NCBI GenBank assembly: GCA_035713725.1
Contig: DASTMZ010000128.1
Location: 1-27,424 of the forward strand
Reading direction: 5' to 3'
Source: DASQPR01 sp035713725
GTDB taxonomy: Bacteria > Actinomycetota > Actinomycetes > Mycobacteriales > Micromonosporaceae
Length of the DNA stretch: 27,424 nucleotides
Of the stretch, positions 21,232 through 27,424 are shown in pieces (position 1 is the stretch's first letter; the number at the start of each line of letters is the position of its first letter). Below the pieces are notes generated by a model. The model was given only the letters and a program-made list of their open reading frames with translations, was not told the origin of the DNA and did no database searches. A program made the translations under genes and the position numbers.

Positions 21232-23837
21232 CCACGGAACCGCCTGGCGGGCGAGTGGCGGAGTGGCCGGACGTACGCCTCGCGTCGCTCGCGATTGGCA
21301 CGTGGCTCGCCGCGATCGCCGCGCTGCATGCCGGTCCGACCGGGGCACTGGTGCTGGCCATCTCGGCGATCGTTGTCGCCGCAGTGTTGGCCGGCACGCC
21401 AGCAGCGGTGGGGTGGGTCCGAGTTCGTGGCGCAGCATGGCAAGGTGCCGGCGCGAAGGGTGCGCCAGTGCGACGCGCTGGCGTGGCTGGCCCGGCCGGT
21501 GTGGCTGGCCCGGCCGGCGCTGACGACGCGGCGCCGGGCGGCCGTTGGTCCGCGCTTCGTTGGGTGTTGTTGACGCTTCTCGTTGGCGCGGCGACCGGCG
21601 CCGGAGCGACCGCCGCTCATCTCGCGGTGGCGCACGCGGAGCCGTTGGCCGGGCTCGCTCGCGAGCGTACCCGCGGCACCGTGTCGCTCACCATCGCCAG
21701 CGATCCGCGACCGGTCGGCCAGCCCGGCGTCGGTCCGCCGACATTCGGCATGGACGCGAAGTTGACGCACGTCGGCGCGGGTGGCGTCACGGTCGCCGCT
21801 TCGGTTCCGGTGTTCGTGCTCGCTGCCAACGATGCCTGGCGGACACTGTCACCGGGGCAACGGGTGACCGCCGACGGTCGCCTCACGACACCGGACGGCG
21901 CGAGTCTCGACGCCGCGGTCATCTCGGTGACCACCGCGCCGACGCTGGTCGGCCAACCACCGTGGACACAGCGTGCGGCTGGCGCGCTGCGGGCTGGGCT
22001 GCAACGCGCGTGTGCGGGCTTGCCGGGACAGGTGAGCGGGCTGCTGCCCGGTCTCATCGACGGCGACACGACCCGTCTCGACCCGGCTGTCTCGAATGCG
22101 TTCCGGGCGACCGGCATGACACACCTCGTCGCGGTCAGCGGAAGCAACGTGGCCATGATCCTCGGCGTGGTGTTGCTCGGCTGCCGATGGTGCCGGGCCG
22201 GTCCGACGGTTTCCGCGATCGTCTGCGCGCTCGCGTTGGTGGGGTTCGTCATCCTCGTACGCCCAACGCCGAGTGTTCTCCGCGCGGCCGCGATGGGTGG
22301 GCTCGGGCTCGTCGGGCTCGCCACCGGTCGAGCGCGAGCGGCCGTGCCGGCACTCGCCGCCGGCATCACCGTGCTGATCGTCGCGGATCCGGCGCTCGCT
22401 ACTGATGTCGGATTCGGACTGTCCGCGCTCGCGACCGCGGGGCTGCTGCTGATCGCCCCGCATTGGCGTAACGCCTTGCTGCGACGGCGGGTGCCGCGCG
22501 GCGCTGCCGAGGCGCTCGCCGTTCCAGCGGCGGCCCAGGTCGCGTGCGCACCGCTCATTGCCGGCTTCAGCGGCACGGTGAGCATCATTGCCGTACCAGC
22601 GAACCTTGTCGCCGTTCCAGTCGTACCGGCCGCGACCATTGTCGGCGTCGGAGCGGCGGTGCTGTCACCGGTGTGGGCCGGCGGCGCAGCGTTTCTCGCC
22701 TGGCTGGCCAGCTGGCCGGCGCGGTGGCTGCTGTTCGTCGCGGAACACGGTGCGACTGCGCCGGCCGCGGTGACCGCGTGGCCAAGCGGAGTGTGGGGTG
22801 CATTGCTGCTGGCCGTATTGCTCGGCGGCGTACTGCTCGCAGCGCGACGGCGTGGCGTACGCATTGCCGCGGTGGTCGTGCTCGTCGCGGGAGTGATCGG
22901 TGCGGTGCCGGTTCGAGTTGTCGGCGGTGGGTGGCCGCCGCGTGGCGCGGTGCTCGTCATGTGCGACGTCGGCCAGGGCGATGGCCTCGCACTGCCGCTC
23001 GGTGGCGACACCGCCATCGTCGTCGACTCCGGTCCCGAGCCCACCGCGATCGACGGTTGCCTGCGCCGGCTTGGCATCACTCGAGTCCCGTTGCTGGTCT
23101 TCACCCACTTCCACGCCGATCACGTCGGTGGCATCGACGGAGTGCTCGACGGTCGGAGCGTCGCGCAGATGTGGGTGTCGCCATTCGACGATCCGCCGGA
23201 GGGATACCGCGACGTGATGACGGCCGCGACGAAGCGGCACATTCCGGTCCGCGTACCGGGGCGAGGCGAGACGTTCACGTATGGCACTGCACGGCTGACG
23301 GTGCTCGGTCCGGTTGCTCGCGTCACGGGTACGCGATCCGATCCGAACAACAACTCGCTAGTGATCCGTGTCGACGAGGCCGGCGAGCGCGTGCTCCTCA
23401 CCGGCGACGCGGAGATCGAGGAGCAGACCGAGATCCTGGCGACCGACGGCGCCGAGGCATTGCGCGCCGGAGTGCTGAAGATGCCACATCACGGGTCGGC
23501 CTATCAGGACCCGTCGTTCCTGGCCGCCGTGGCCCCGGCGGTCGTGCTGGTGTCGGTCGGTGTCGACAACGTGTACGGCCTGCCGAGCGTCGCGACACTC
23601 GACACGCTCACGGCTCGCGGTGCGCGGATCCTGCGTACGGACATCAGCGGTGACCTCGCCGCGCTCCGCACGCCTGGCGGCCTCGCGGTATCGGTGCGTG
23701 GTCGCTCGCCCGGTCAGCGTGCGCCGCCCGAAACCGTGAGCCCTCGGTGTGCCTTGGCCGTGGCATCACGTTTCGCTGAGCGCCGGCACGATGCCTTGAT
23801 GAAATGTCTCCGATCATCAGCATGCCTTGGCGTTTGA
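21228..23837 (+). CDS. comEC: ComEC/Rec2 family DNA-uptake channel protein, with atypical C-terminal tail
   Basis: The product has 869 residues. The N-terminal half has several TM segments and an OB-like insertion (DUF4131). The central Competence domain starts near GLLPGLIDGDTTRLDPAVS with the conserved FRATGMTHLVAVSGSNVAMI. The C-terminal metallo-beta-lactamase domain has THFHADHVGG (T626-G634), TGDAEIEEQ and KMPHHGSAYQD. It forms the inner-membrane channel for incoming single-stranded DNA. Homologues normally end shortly after the GGLAVSV strand. Here the frame continues another 40-45 residues (about 825-869, SPGQRAPPETVSPRCALAV onward) without family character, running into less GC-rich DNA. 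The original stop was probably lost when the downstream cassette arrived. The domain proper appears complete. Confidence 0.93.
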   Translation: MTTEPPGGRVAEWPDVRLASLAIGTWLAAIAALHAGPTGALVLAISAIVVAAVLAGTPAAVGWVRVRGAAWQGAGAKGAPVRRAGVAGPAGVAGPAGADDAAPGGRWSALRWVLLTLLVGAATGAGATAAHLAVAHAEPLAGLARERTRGTVSLTIASDPRPVGQPGVGPPTFGMDAKLTHVGAGGVTVAASVPVFVLAANDAWRTLSPGQRVTADGRLTTPDGASLDAAVISVTTAPTLVGQPPWTQRAAGALRAGLQRACAGLPGQVSGLLPGLIDGDTTRLDPAVSNAFRATGMTHLVAVSGSNVAMILGVVLLGCRWCRAGPTVSAIVCALALVGFVILVRPTPSVLRAAAMGGLGLVGLATGRARAAVPALAAGITVLIVADPALATDVGFGLSALATAGLLLIAPHWRNALLRRRVPRGAAEALAVPAAAQVACAPLIAGFSGTVSIIAVPANLVAVPVVPAATIVGVGAAVLSPVWAGGAAFLAWLASWPARWLLFVAEHGATAPAAVTAWPSGVWGALLLAVLLGGVLLAARRRGVRIAAVVVLVAGVIGAVPVRVVGGGWPPRGAVLVMCDVGQGDGLALPLGGDTAIVVDSGPEPTAIDGCLRRLGITRVPLLVFTHFHADHVGGIDGVLDGRSVAQMWVSPFDDPPEGYRDVMTAATKRHIPVRVPGRGETFTYGTARLTVLGPVARVTGTRSDPNNNSLVIRVDEAGERVLLTGDAEIEEQTEILATDGAEALRAGVLKMPHHGSAYQDPSFLAAVAPAVVLVSVGVDNVYGLPSVATLDTLTARGARILRTDISGDLAALRTPGGLAVSVRGRSPGQRAPPETVSPRCALAVASRFAERRHDALMKCLRSSACLGV

Positions 23838-24139
23838 AACGTCTGCTGGTCAGTGCATACGGTGCTATCAGTACGGAGGCGAAGCTGAGGCGCGCCTCTT
23901 TTGCGGCATTCGCCTGGGCATGCTCAGTAGGAATCGGCGCACCGGTGCGAATGCCGTGCATGAATGGAGGATGTACGCGCCGTGACGCATGAGCATCCTG
24001 TTCACTGATGTCAATCTGTATGTGTTCGGTCGGCGGCCGGGACTAGGAGGCGAGCGCGCGTGTTGTCTGTCGTGATCGAATTCGATTGCCACCGAGCGGA
24101 TGGCAGTATCGCAAGTTGGCGGCCAGCGGCCATCAATCG
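23838..24139. other. Non-coding left part of the cassette
   Basis: About 300 bp without a supportable gene. A 62-codon frame (23804-23992) has no ribosome-binding site or recognisable similarity. The stretch holds a perfect 12-bp palindrome ATCGAATTCGAT (24075-24086) about 55 bp before the likely start of the NUDIX gene. It may contain that gene's promoter or decayed backbone sequence. Confidence 0.4.
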
Positions 24140-25060
24140 ATGAAGGGCCTGGTCAAGCAGCTAAAGGGCGCTGTTGTGGCGCTGTCCATTGGGGCGATAT
24201 CTTTCTTTGCGGTTCCTGACCACTGGAGCGCGCGGGCCAAAGCACTCGCGAGCCTGGCTGTCGCCGCGGGGTTTTGGGCGTCGCTCCTGTTATTGGCCTG
24301 GCTGGTGCCGCGTCTATTTAACGCCCTTGCAGTGCGAGTCGTGCAGGCATTTGTTCAGGCGCTGAAACAGTGGGCTGAGAAGAACCGAGGCGTCACAGGC
24401 ACCGACACCACCTGGAACTGGCTCACCGACCAGCTCCTCGTCGCGCAGAAGCGCTACGCGTTTAGCGTGAGCTGCATCGCATTCACGAGAACGGCGAGCG
24501 GTATCGAGTGCCTTCTCTCGAAGAAGACGGCGGGCAGCTTCGGCGAGCATCCTGTCTGGATCTGGCCGGGTGGTCGTTACCGCGGATCATCGGGAAGTGT
24601 GGAGAAGGATCTCGAGCGGTTGGTGCTCGAGGAGACTGGAGTGGGTGTCACCCTGCTCCCTGGGCCAGGCACACTGGTTCGCAACGGTGGATTTGCTGAG
24701 CGCATCACAACCTTCAATCCCGAGACTGGTTCGAACGACATCCAAAACGAGATCGTCGGCAGCCCGCTGATCGTCATGCAGCAGAACCGTATGCAGAGGT
24801 ACGAGGTGCCGGGCCATATCGACTTGATCTATCTCGGCGAGGTTCAGGGCGAGAACGTGACACCGAGAGAGGAAGCACAGTTCTTCCACCTAAACACGCT
24901 CAGCAAGATGAATCAGCGCGCCCTTTGGCCGGATACGCGAGAATGTATTGAACGGGCAGCCCAGGAGTTCGTTAAGATCATCCAAGTTCGTGATCGCCGA
25001 GAGGGGGGCGGGACGGTTGGAACTCCACCTCCACGGTCCCCAGTCGAACCGCCATCGTGA
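24140..25060 (+). CDS. Two-TM-segment protein with a degenerate NUDIX domain
   Basis: The product has 306 residues from ATG 24140; an in-frame TTG at 24086 would add 18. A short basic N-terminus is followed by two hydrophobic segments (about 8-25 VVALSIGAISFFAV and 34-56 LASLAVAAGFWASLLLLAWLV). A helical linker comes next, and then a NUDIX fold from about residue 100. The Nudix box lies at about 145-168 (G-R-Y-R-G-S-S-G ... R-L-V-L-E-E-T-G-V). Compared with GX5EX7REUXEEXGU it has one extra residue, lacks the first Glu, and has Leu for the Glu of RE, keeping only R-x-x-x-E-E-x-G. It may bind rather than hydrolyse a nucleotide. GHIDLIYLGEV resembles HIDFVYV in the fourth cassette gene. Its 3' end overlaps the radical SAM gene, so the two are probably cotranscribed. 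The NUDIX family call is good; the function is unknown. Confidence 0.8.
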   Translation: MKGLVKQLKGAVVALSIGAISFFAVPDHWSARAKALASLAVAAGFWASLLLLAWLVPRLFNALAVRVVQAFVQALKQWAEKNRGVTGTDTTWNWLTDQLLVAQKRYAFSVSCIAFTRTASGIECLLSKKTAGSFGEHPVWIWPGGRYRGSSGSVEKDLERLVLEETGVGVTLLPGPGTLVRNGGFAERITTFNPETGSNDIQNEIVGSPLIVMQQNRMQRYEVPGHIDLIYLGEVQGENVTPREEAQFFHLNTLSKMNQRALWPDTRECIERAAQEFVKIIQVRDRREGGGTVGTPPPRSPVEPPS

Positions 25061-25880
25061 CAGCCGCGACTGCTGCTTCTCGAAAGGGCGGCTCATTCTG
25101 CTGCATCTTACGAATTCGTGCAACCAGCAGTGCCAACATTGCATGCGTGATGCTCGGCCGAGCCGGGTGCCGCCCGCAGACATGCAGGCGCTAGGACCCG
25201 CGCTCGCGCTGGCTGTTGCTCATATCGCACCAAAGAAGGTCATTATTTCGGGCGGCGAGCCGACACTCGTGCCGAATCTGGCGGCAGTCGTCTCCACAAT
25301 TCGAGATCTTGGCGTTCGACCGTCGTTGTGCACCAACGCGACGCTCGTGGGCCGCGCGCGCGCAGAGGACCTAGCTCGTGCAGGTCTACAGTCCGCGACG
25401 GTAGGGGTTGAAGGACTCGACGATGCCTACCAGTCTGTGCGCCACGGTAGGGCTACGTTTCAGGATGCATTGGCAGGTATGAAGGCCTTCGCCGGGGCAG
25501 GCGTCAGCGTTACGGTCAACCTGACATTCGGGTGCAACCTGGTCGATTCAGCGTGTTCGCTCGTCGCAGCCTTGCGGGATGTGCAGGTTGACGCAGTGAC
25601 GATCACGGCTCCGATGGTTCAGGGGCGGCTTCGGCGGATGTTGCCCGAGTCGCCGTTTGACATGCCCGACTACCGACGGCTATTCGACTGTTTCGTGTCT
25701 GATCTGAAGTCAGTCGCCCCGTGGCCTGTCGCAGTCAGGACGCCGAGATGCGACGTCATGTCGTGTCCGTCTGGGAAAACAGTCTTCAGCATGGATGGAC
25801 GCGGCCACCTTCGAGGCTGTCCGGACGTCGGCGCGACGAACATACTTGACCTCGGTGCCGGAATGCCTCATTCCACGTAA
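25017..25880 (+). CDS. Radical SAM protein with C-terminal SPASM/twitch-like cysteines
   Basis: From TTG 25017 the product has 287 residues; GTG 24990 and TTG 24948 are longer options. An A/G-rich stretch AGGGGGG (about 25002-25008) supports 25017. The [4Fe-4S]/SAM motif CNQQCQHC (C35, C39, C42; CX3CX2C) and the G-G-E-P SAM-binding motif (79-82, ISGGEPTLVPNL) are intact. The C-terminal part has RCDVMSCPSGKT (C245, C250) and, after a G-x4-C spacing, C268. This resembles a SPASM/twitch auxiliary-cluster domain. It is short, because the frame stops 19 residues after C268, so the domain may be trimmed. SPASM enzymes usually modify peptides, but no clear precursor is present, and the neighbours are nucleotide-related. 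It overlaps the upstream NUDIX gene by 44 nt. The substrate is unknown. Confidence 0.85.
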   Translation: MELHLHGPQSNRHRDSRDCCFSKGRLILLHLTNSCNQQCQHCMRDARPSRVPPADMQALGPALALAVAHIAPKKVIISGGEPTLVPNLAAVVSTIRDLGVRPSLCTNATLVGRARAEDLARAGLQSATVGVEGLDDAYQSVRHGRATFQDALAGMKAFAGAGVSVTVNLTFGCNLVDSACSLVAALRDVQVDAVTITAPMVQGRLRRMLPESPFDMPDYRRLFDCFVSDLKSVAPWPVAVRTPRCDVMSCPSGKTVFSMDGRGHLRGCPDVGATNILDLGAGMPHST

Positions 25881-25942
25881 CAGTTTCCGCAGGATCGTCT
25901 GCATCTCGGCCACATTCTCTACAGGACGTTGAGCGGTGGGTT

Positions 25943-25948
25943 TATAGT
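25943..25948 (+). promoter_or_regulatory. Strong -10 hexamer upstream of the kinase-like gene
   Basis: TATAGT is a 5/6 match to the -10 consensus and lies 6 nt before a GTG (25955) that opens a 12-codon ORF. This is the same geometry as other leaderless starts in the window. No clear -35 is seen. It could drive the last two cassette genes. Confidence 0.45.
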
Positions 25949-25954
25949 CTGGCC

Positions 25955-25993
25955 GTGGGCCGCCTATCTCGCATCGGCGCCCTAGCCTGGTAA
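25955..25993 (+). CDS. Possible 12-codon leaderless ORF (MGRLSRIGALAW)
   Basis: GTG 25955 reads 12 codons to TAA, ending in a Trp codon, 29 bp before the kinase-like gene. The only support is the TATAGT hexamer exactly 6 nt upstream. It could be a regulatory upstream ORF, a tiny peptide substrate, or chance. Codon bias is uninformative at this length. Confidence 0.25.
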   Translation: MGRLSRIGALAW

Positions 25994-26022
25994 CGGCAGG
26001 TACTAACGTCTGGTGGCGGCTC

Positions 26023-26592
26023 ATGCTGGTGTCGATCAGTGGACCCCCGAGGTCAGGAAAAACGACCCTGCACAAGATCCTCCGGCAGAGCTACCAGTTC
26101 GATGCGCCGGTGACTTTCGTGCCGGACCTCGTCCGCCAAGCGATCGACAACATCGGGGTCGATTTCGCTGAGACGGACCGTCAGGCGTTCCAGGACTATG
26201 TGGGCTTCGCCCAATACGTAGCGGAACTCAGGATGCCGACCGGTCGCACCGGCATCCTCGATAAGTCGCTCATCGATGCCGTCGCGTATTGGGACGTTCT
26301 GGTCGGCGGTAAGCGACCAGTGTGGGCGTCGCTGGTTCACAGACGTTATGACCTAGTCCTCCTGTGCGGGCACGAGGAAGTTCCGGTTCGCGGCTCAGCC
26401 GTCGACCTAATGCATTCAGCGTTGCGTGATCGCTTGGCGAAGGCAGTGGCGGCGGTCGCCCAAGAAGCTGACTCCAAGCTCGTGTGGATATCCGGCTCAC
26501 TGGCGGAACGGGTCGCTACGGCTGTGGGGCATATCGGGGATCCGCTGCTGACGCGTGGCAGCGGTGACACATACGCTCGCGCCCGGAGGTAG
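26023..26592 (+). CDS. Small P-loop ATPase / nucleotide-kinase-like protein (AAA family)
   Basis: The 189-residue protein begins MLVSISGPPRSGKTTLHKIL, with a perfect Walker A motif (G7-P-P-R-S-G-K-T14-T). VPDLVRQAIDNIGVDF, then GILDKSLIDAVAYWDVL and YDLVLLCGHEEVPV follow. This layout resembles the small NadR-kinase-like/AAA_28 P-loop proteins that phosphorylate nucleosides or related small molecules; ILDKSLIDA sits where those have D-R-S-L-x-D. The size suits a single-domain kinase. It lies 142 bp after the radical SAM gene and 28 bp before the canonical NUDIX gene. A weak GGTGGCGG precedes ATG 26023. The kinase role is inference from fold and context; the substrate is unknown. Confidence 0.78.
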   Translation: MLVSISGPPRSGKTTLHKILRQSYQFDAPVTFVPDLVRQAIDNIGVDFAETDRQAFQDYVGFAQYVAELRMPTGRTGILDKSLIDAVAYWDVLVGGKRPVWASLVHRRYDLVLLCGHEEVPVRGSAVDLMHSALRDRLAKAVAAVAQEADSKLVWISGSLAERVATAVGHIGDPLLTRGSGDTYARARR

Positions 26593-26620
26593 CGGGTCGT
26601 ATGTGTCTGAGGGCGTCACC

Positions 26621-27166
26621 ATGACTCTGGTCCGACATCTCACGGCATCCGGCATCGTTTTCAATCCAGACGACCAAGTTCTTCTGGTGCACCACAACAA
26701 AATTGGCCTCTGGTTGCATCCAGGTGGCCACCTCGAACCGAACGAAGATCCTGCGGAAGCGGCAGTGCGTGAGGTGTGCGAAGAAACCGGCGTCGAGGCC
26801 ACCCTGTTGCACGCGGCAAGGTTCAACCATCCGGCGACAATTGCGCACGCTACGCCATACGCGATCCTTGAGATGCAGGTTCGAGATGCGCGATTTGGTA
26901 TCCACAGGCATATCGACTTCGTCTACGTGCTGTCGAGCAGGGTGCGGCGGACCAGCGCGCAGCTGGACGAGGTTCAGAACGTGCAGTGGGTACCAATCGC
27001 AGATGTGGGGCAGCTGGAAACGCCGCCGGAATTGCCAAGTCTCATCAGCGAGGCCGCCGAGTGGGCCAAGTTGTGGACAGGCCACAGGCAGGTCCACGCT
27101 TGCCCACGTGTCCCGGGCTCAGTTGGAGGTCAAGTCGCCGCGGAGCGCGCGGGCCGTAGGGGCTAG
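26621..27166 (+). CDS. NUDIX hydrolase with intact catalytic box
   Basis: The product has 181 residues. The Nudix box (G36-V58) reads G-H-L-E-P-N-E-D-P-A-E-A-A-V-R-E-V-C-E-E-T-G-V, an exact match to GX5EX7REUXEEXGU, so it should hydrolyse a nucleoside-diphosphate-linked compound. A downstream RHIDFVYVLSS strand is similar to GHIDLIYL in the first cassette gene, suggesting the two NUDIX domains belong to one subfamily. The C-terminal 25 residues (after AKLWTGHR) are basic and Gly-rich and may be unstructured. ATG 26621 is chosen over 26555 and GTG 26603 because GAGGG lies 7 nt upstream and the fold starts right after. It probably forms a unit with the kinase-like gene. The substrate is unknown. 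Confidence 0.9.
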   Translation: MTLVRHLTASGIVFNPDDQVLLVHHNKIGLWLHPGGHLEPNEDPAEAAVREVCEETGVEATLLHAARFNHPATIAHATPYAILEMQVRDARFGIHRHIDFVYVLSSRVRRTSAQLDEVQNVQWVPIADVGQLETPPELPSLISEAAEWAKLWTGHRQVHACPRVPGSVGGQVAAERAGRRG

Positions 27167-27396
27167 AAGGCTTCGGCGGTTTCGCCCAATCTGAGCCCTA
27201 AGCTGCGAAATCGGAACACGCCCGGCGGCACTCGCTCGTTGGTTTCGGTGTCGCGCCCGCGTCGACCGGCGGTGCCCGACGACCGTCCGCACGATCCTGC
27301 TCGCTGGCCGATGAGGCAAACGTCACCCGATCGACTACAGCGCTCCGTAAGGTAAGGGATACCCTCTGTGGCGACGATCGCTTTAGGATAGGCGAC
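27167..27396. other. Intergenic region at the right junction of the cassette
   Basis: About 230 bp without a supported complete gene. From about 27,205 the DNA is GC-rich again. A frame here reads NTPGGTRSLVSVSRPRRP and stops at 27,357, resembling the RTPGGLAVSV end of ComEC, and may be a displaced comEC 3' end. It is followed by the candidate promoter of the last ORF. Confidence 0.35.
27384..27389 (+). promoter_or_regulatory. -10 element of the last, partial gene
   Basis: TAGGAT lies 7 nt before GTG 27397 with no Shine-Dalgarno in between, matching the leaderless pattern seen at several other genes here. Confidence 0.45.
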
Positions 27397-27424
27397 GTGA
27401 CTGCCGCGACCTCATCGATCGTCC
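27397..27424 (+). CDS. 5' end of a gene cut by the window edge, possibly holA (DNA polymerase III delta)
   Basis: GTG 27397 opens a frame reading MTAATSSIV before the window ends. The nine residues alone identify nothing. The call to holA rests on gene order: in related actinobacteria holA follows comEC, and the delta subunit N-terminus is a short variable stretch before the first beta-strand. The TAGGAT hexamer 7 nt upstream supports a real start. The gene identity is inference. Confidence 0.35.

Larger units (their letters stand above)
23710..27210. other. Inferred accessory cassette inserted between comEC and the next backbone gene
   Basis: From about 23.7 kb the DNA becomes visibly richer in A/T, codon choice is less GC-biased, and intergenic gaps lengthen. 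Both change back near 27.2 kb. The gene order up to comEC follows the conserved nadD-to-comEC block, in which holA would come next; here four unrelated genes intervene. No integrase, transposase, tRNA or long flanking direct repeat is visible, so the insertion mechanism is unknown. A 12-bp near-repeat (23670-23681 and 27218-27229) flanks it. Boundaries are approximate. Confidence 0.55.

Noticed and set aside
23804..23992. 62-codon frame overlapping the comEC end
   Set aside because: No ribosome-binding site, no recognisable family, and it overlaps the comEC tail.
24948..25016. Longer N-terminus for the radical SAM protein
   Set aside because: It would deepen the overlap with the NUDIX gene and adds only low-complexity sequence; the purine-rich stretch near 25002 favours TTG 25017, though GTG 24990 remains possible.
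25710..26075. 121-codon minus-strand frame across the radical SAM end and following gap
   Set aside because: It overlaps the C-terminal cysteines of a well-supported gene, has no ribosome-binding site or recognised family, and the gap it covers holds a plausible promoter for the downstream genes.
24140..27166. Cassette as a viperin-type antiviral locus
   Set aside because: The radical SAM motif is CNQQCQHC rather than the viperin-type CNYxCxFC, and C-terminal SPASM-like cysteines are present, so it is at most an analogous system.
23700..27396. Flanking direct repeats, tRNA or integrase marking a mobile element
   Set aside because: I found no integrase, transposase, tRNA gene or exact long repeat by eye; only a 12-bp near-match, so no mobile-element class is assigned.
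1..27424. CRISPR arrays, tRNA or rRNA genes
   Set aside because: No regularly spaced repeats, cloverleaf-like sequences or rRNA signatures were seen.

Overview
The window is chromosomal DNA from a high-G+C actinomycete. The evidence is very GC-rich coding DNA with frequent GTG starts, an actinobacterial-style Rne/Rng RNase with long disordered ends, and the gene order nadD-rsfS-histidine phosphatase-degV-comEA-comEC, which parallels the mycobacterial Rv2421c-Rv2414c block. Nothing in the sequence fixes the genus.

Layout. (1) 1-1494, minus strand: an ADP-ribosylglycohydrolase followed by a tyrosine-phosphatase-like gene cut by the window edge. (2) 1536-8750, plus strand: a DUF2344/TIGR03936 protein, RNase E/G, a small lipoprotein, rplU, rpmA and obg. 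This is the conserved rne-rplU-rpmA-obg block, here with a very strong hairpin terminator between rpmA and obg. (3) 8808-11185, minus strand: a 14-TM-type MFS exporter translationally coupled to its PadR regulator. (4) 11501-12058: a YidB-like protein. (5) 12210-13526: trpS on the minus strand, preceded by a 14-codon leader peptide with tandem Trp codons and mutually exclusive hairpins, i.e. a transcription attenuator. (6) 13527-17428: aminopeptidase N overlapping a phenylacetate-CoA-ligase-like AMP-forming enzyme. (7) 17538-23837: nadD, rsfS, a histidine phosphatase, degV, comEA and comEC.

About 23.7-27.2 kb is visibly less GC-rich and looks like an inserted accessory cassette. It encodes a two-TM-segment protein with a degenerate NUDIX domain, a radical SAM protein with C-terminal cysteines, a small P-loop kinase-like ATPase, and a NUDIX hydrolase with an intact catalytic box. 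The cassette sits where holA normally follows comEC. The window's last 28 bases start a new reading frame with a good leaderless signal, which may be holA. comEC carries an atypical C-terminal tail running into the cassette. This four-gene set is the best candidate for an undescribed nucleotide-centred system; its function is not shown by the sequence.

A recurring theme is leaderless initiation. At least seven start codons (trpS leader, pepN, nadD, degV, comEA, a 12-codon ORF in the cassette, and the final ORF) lie 6-7 nt downstream of a TANNNT -10 hexamer, with no Shine-Dalgarno sequence evident at those I checked.
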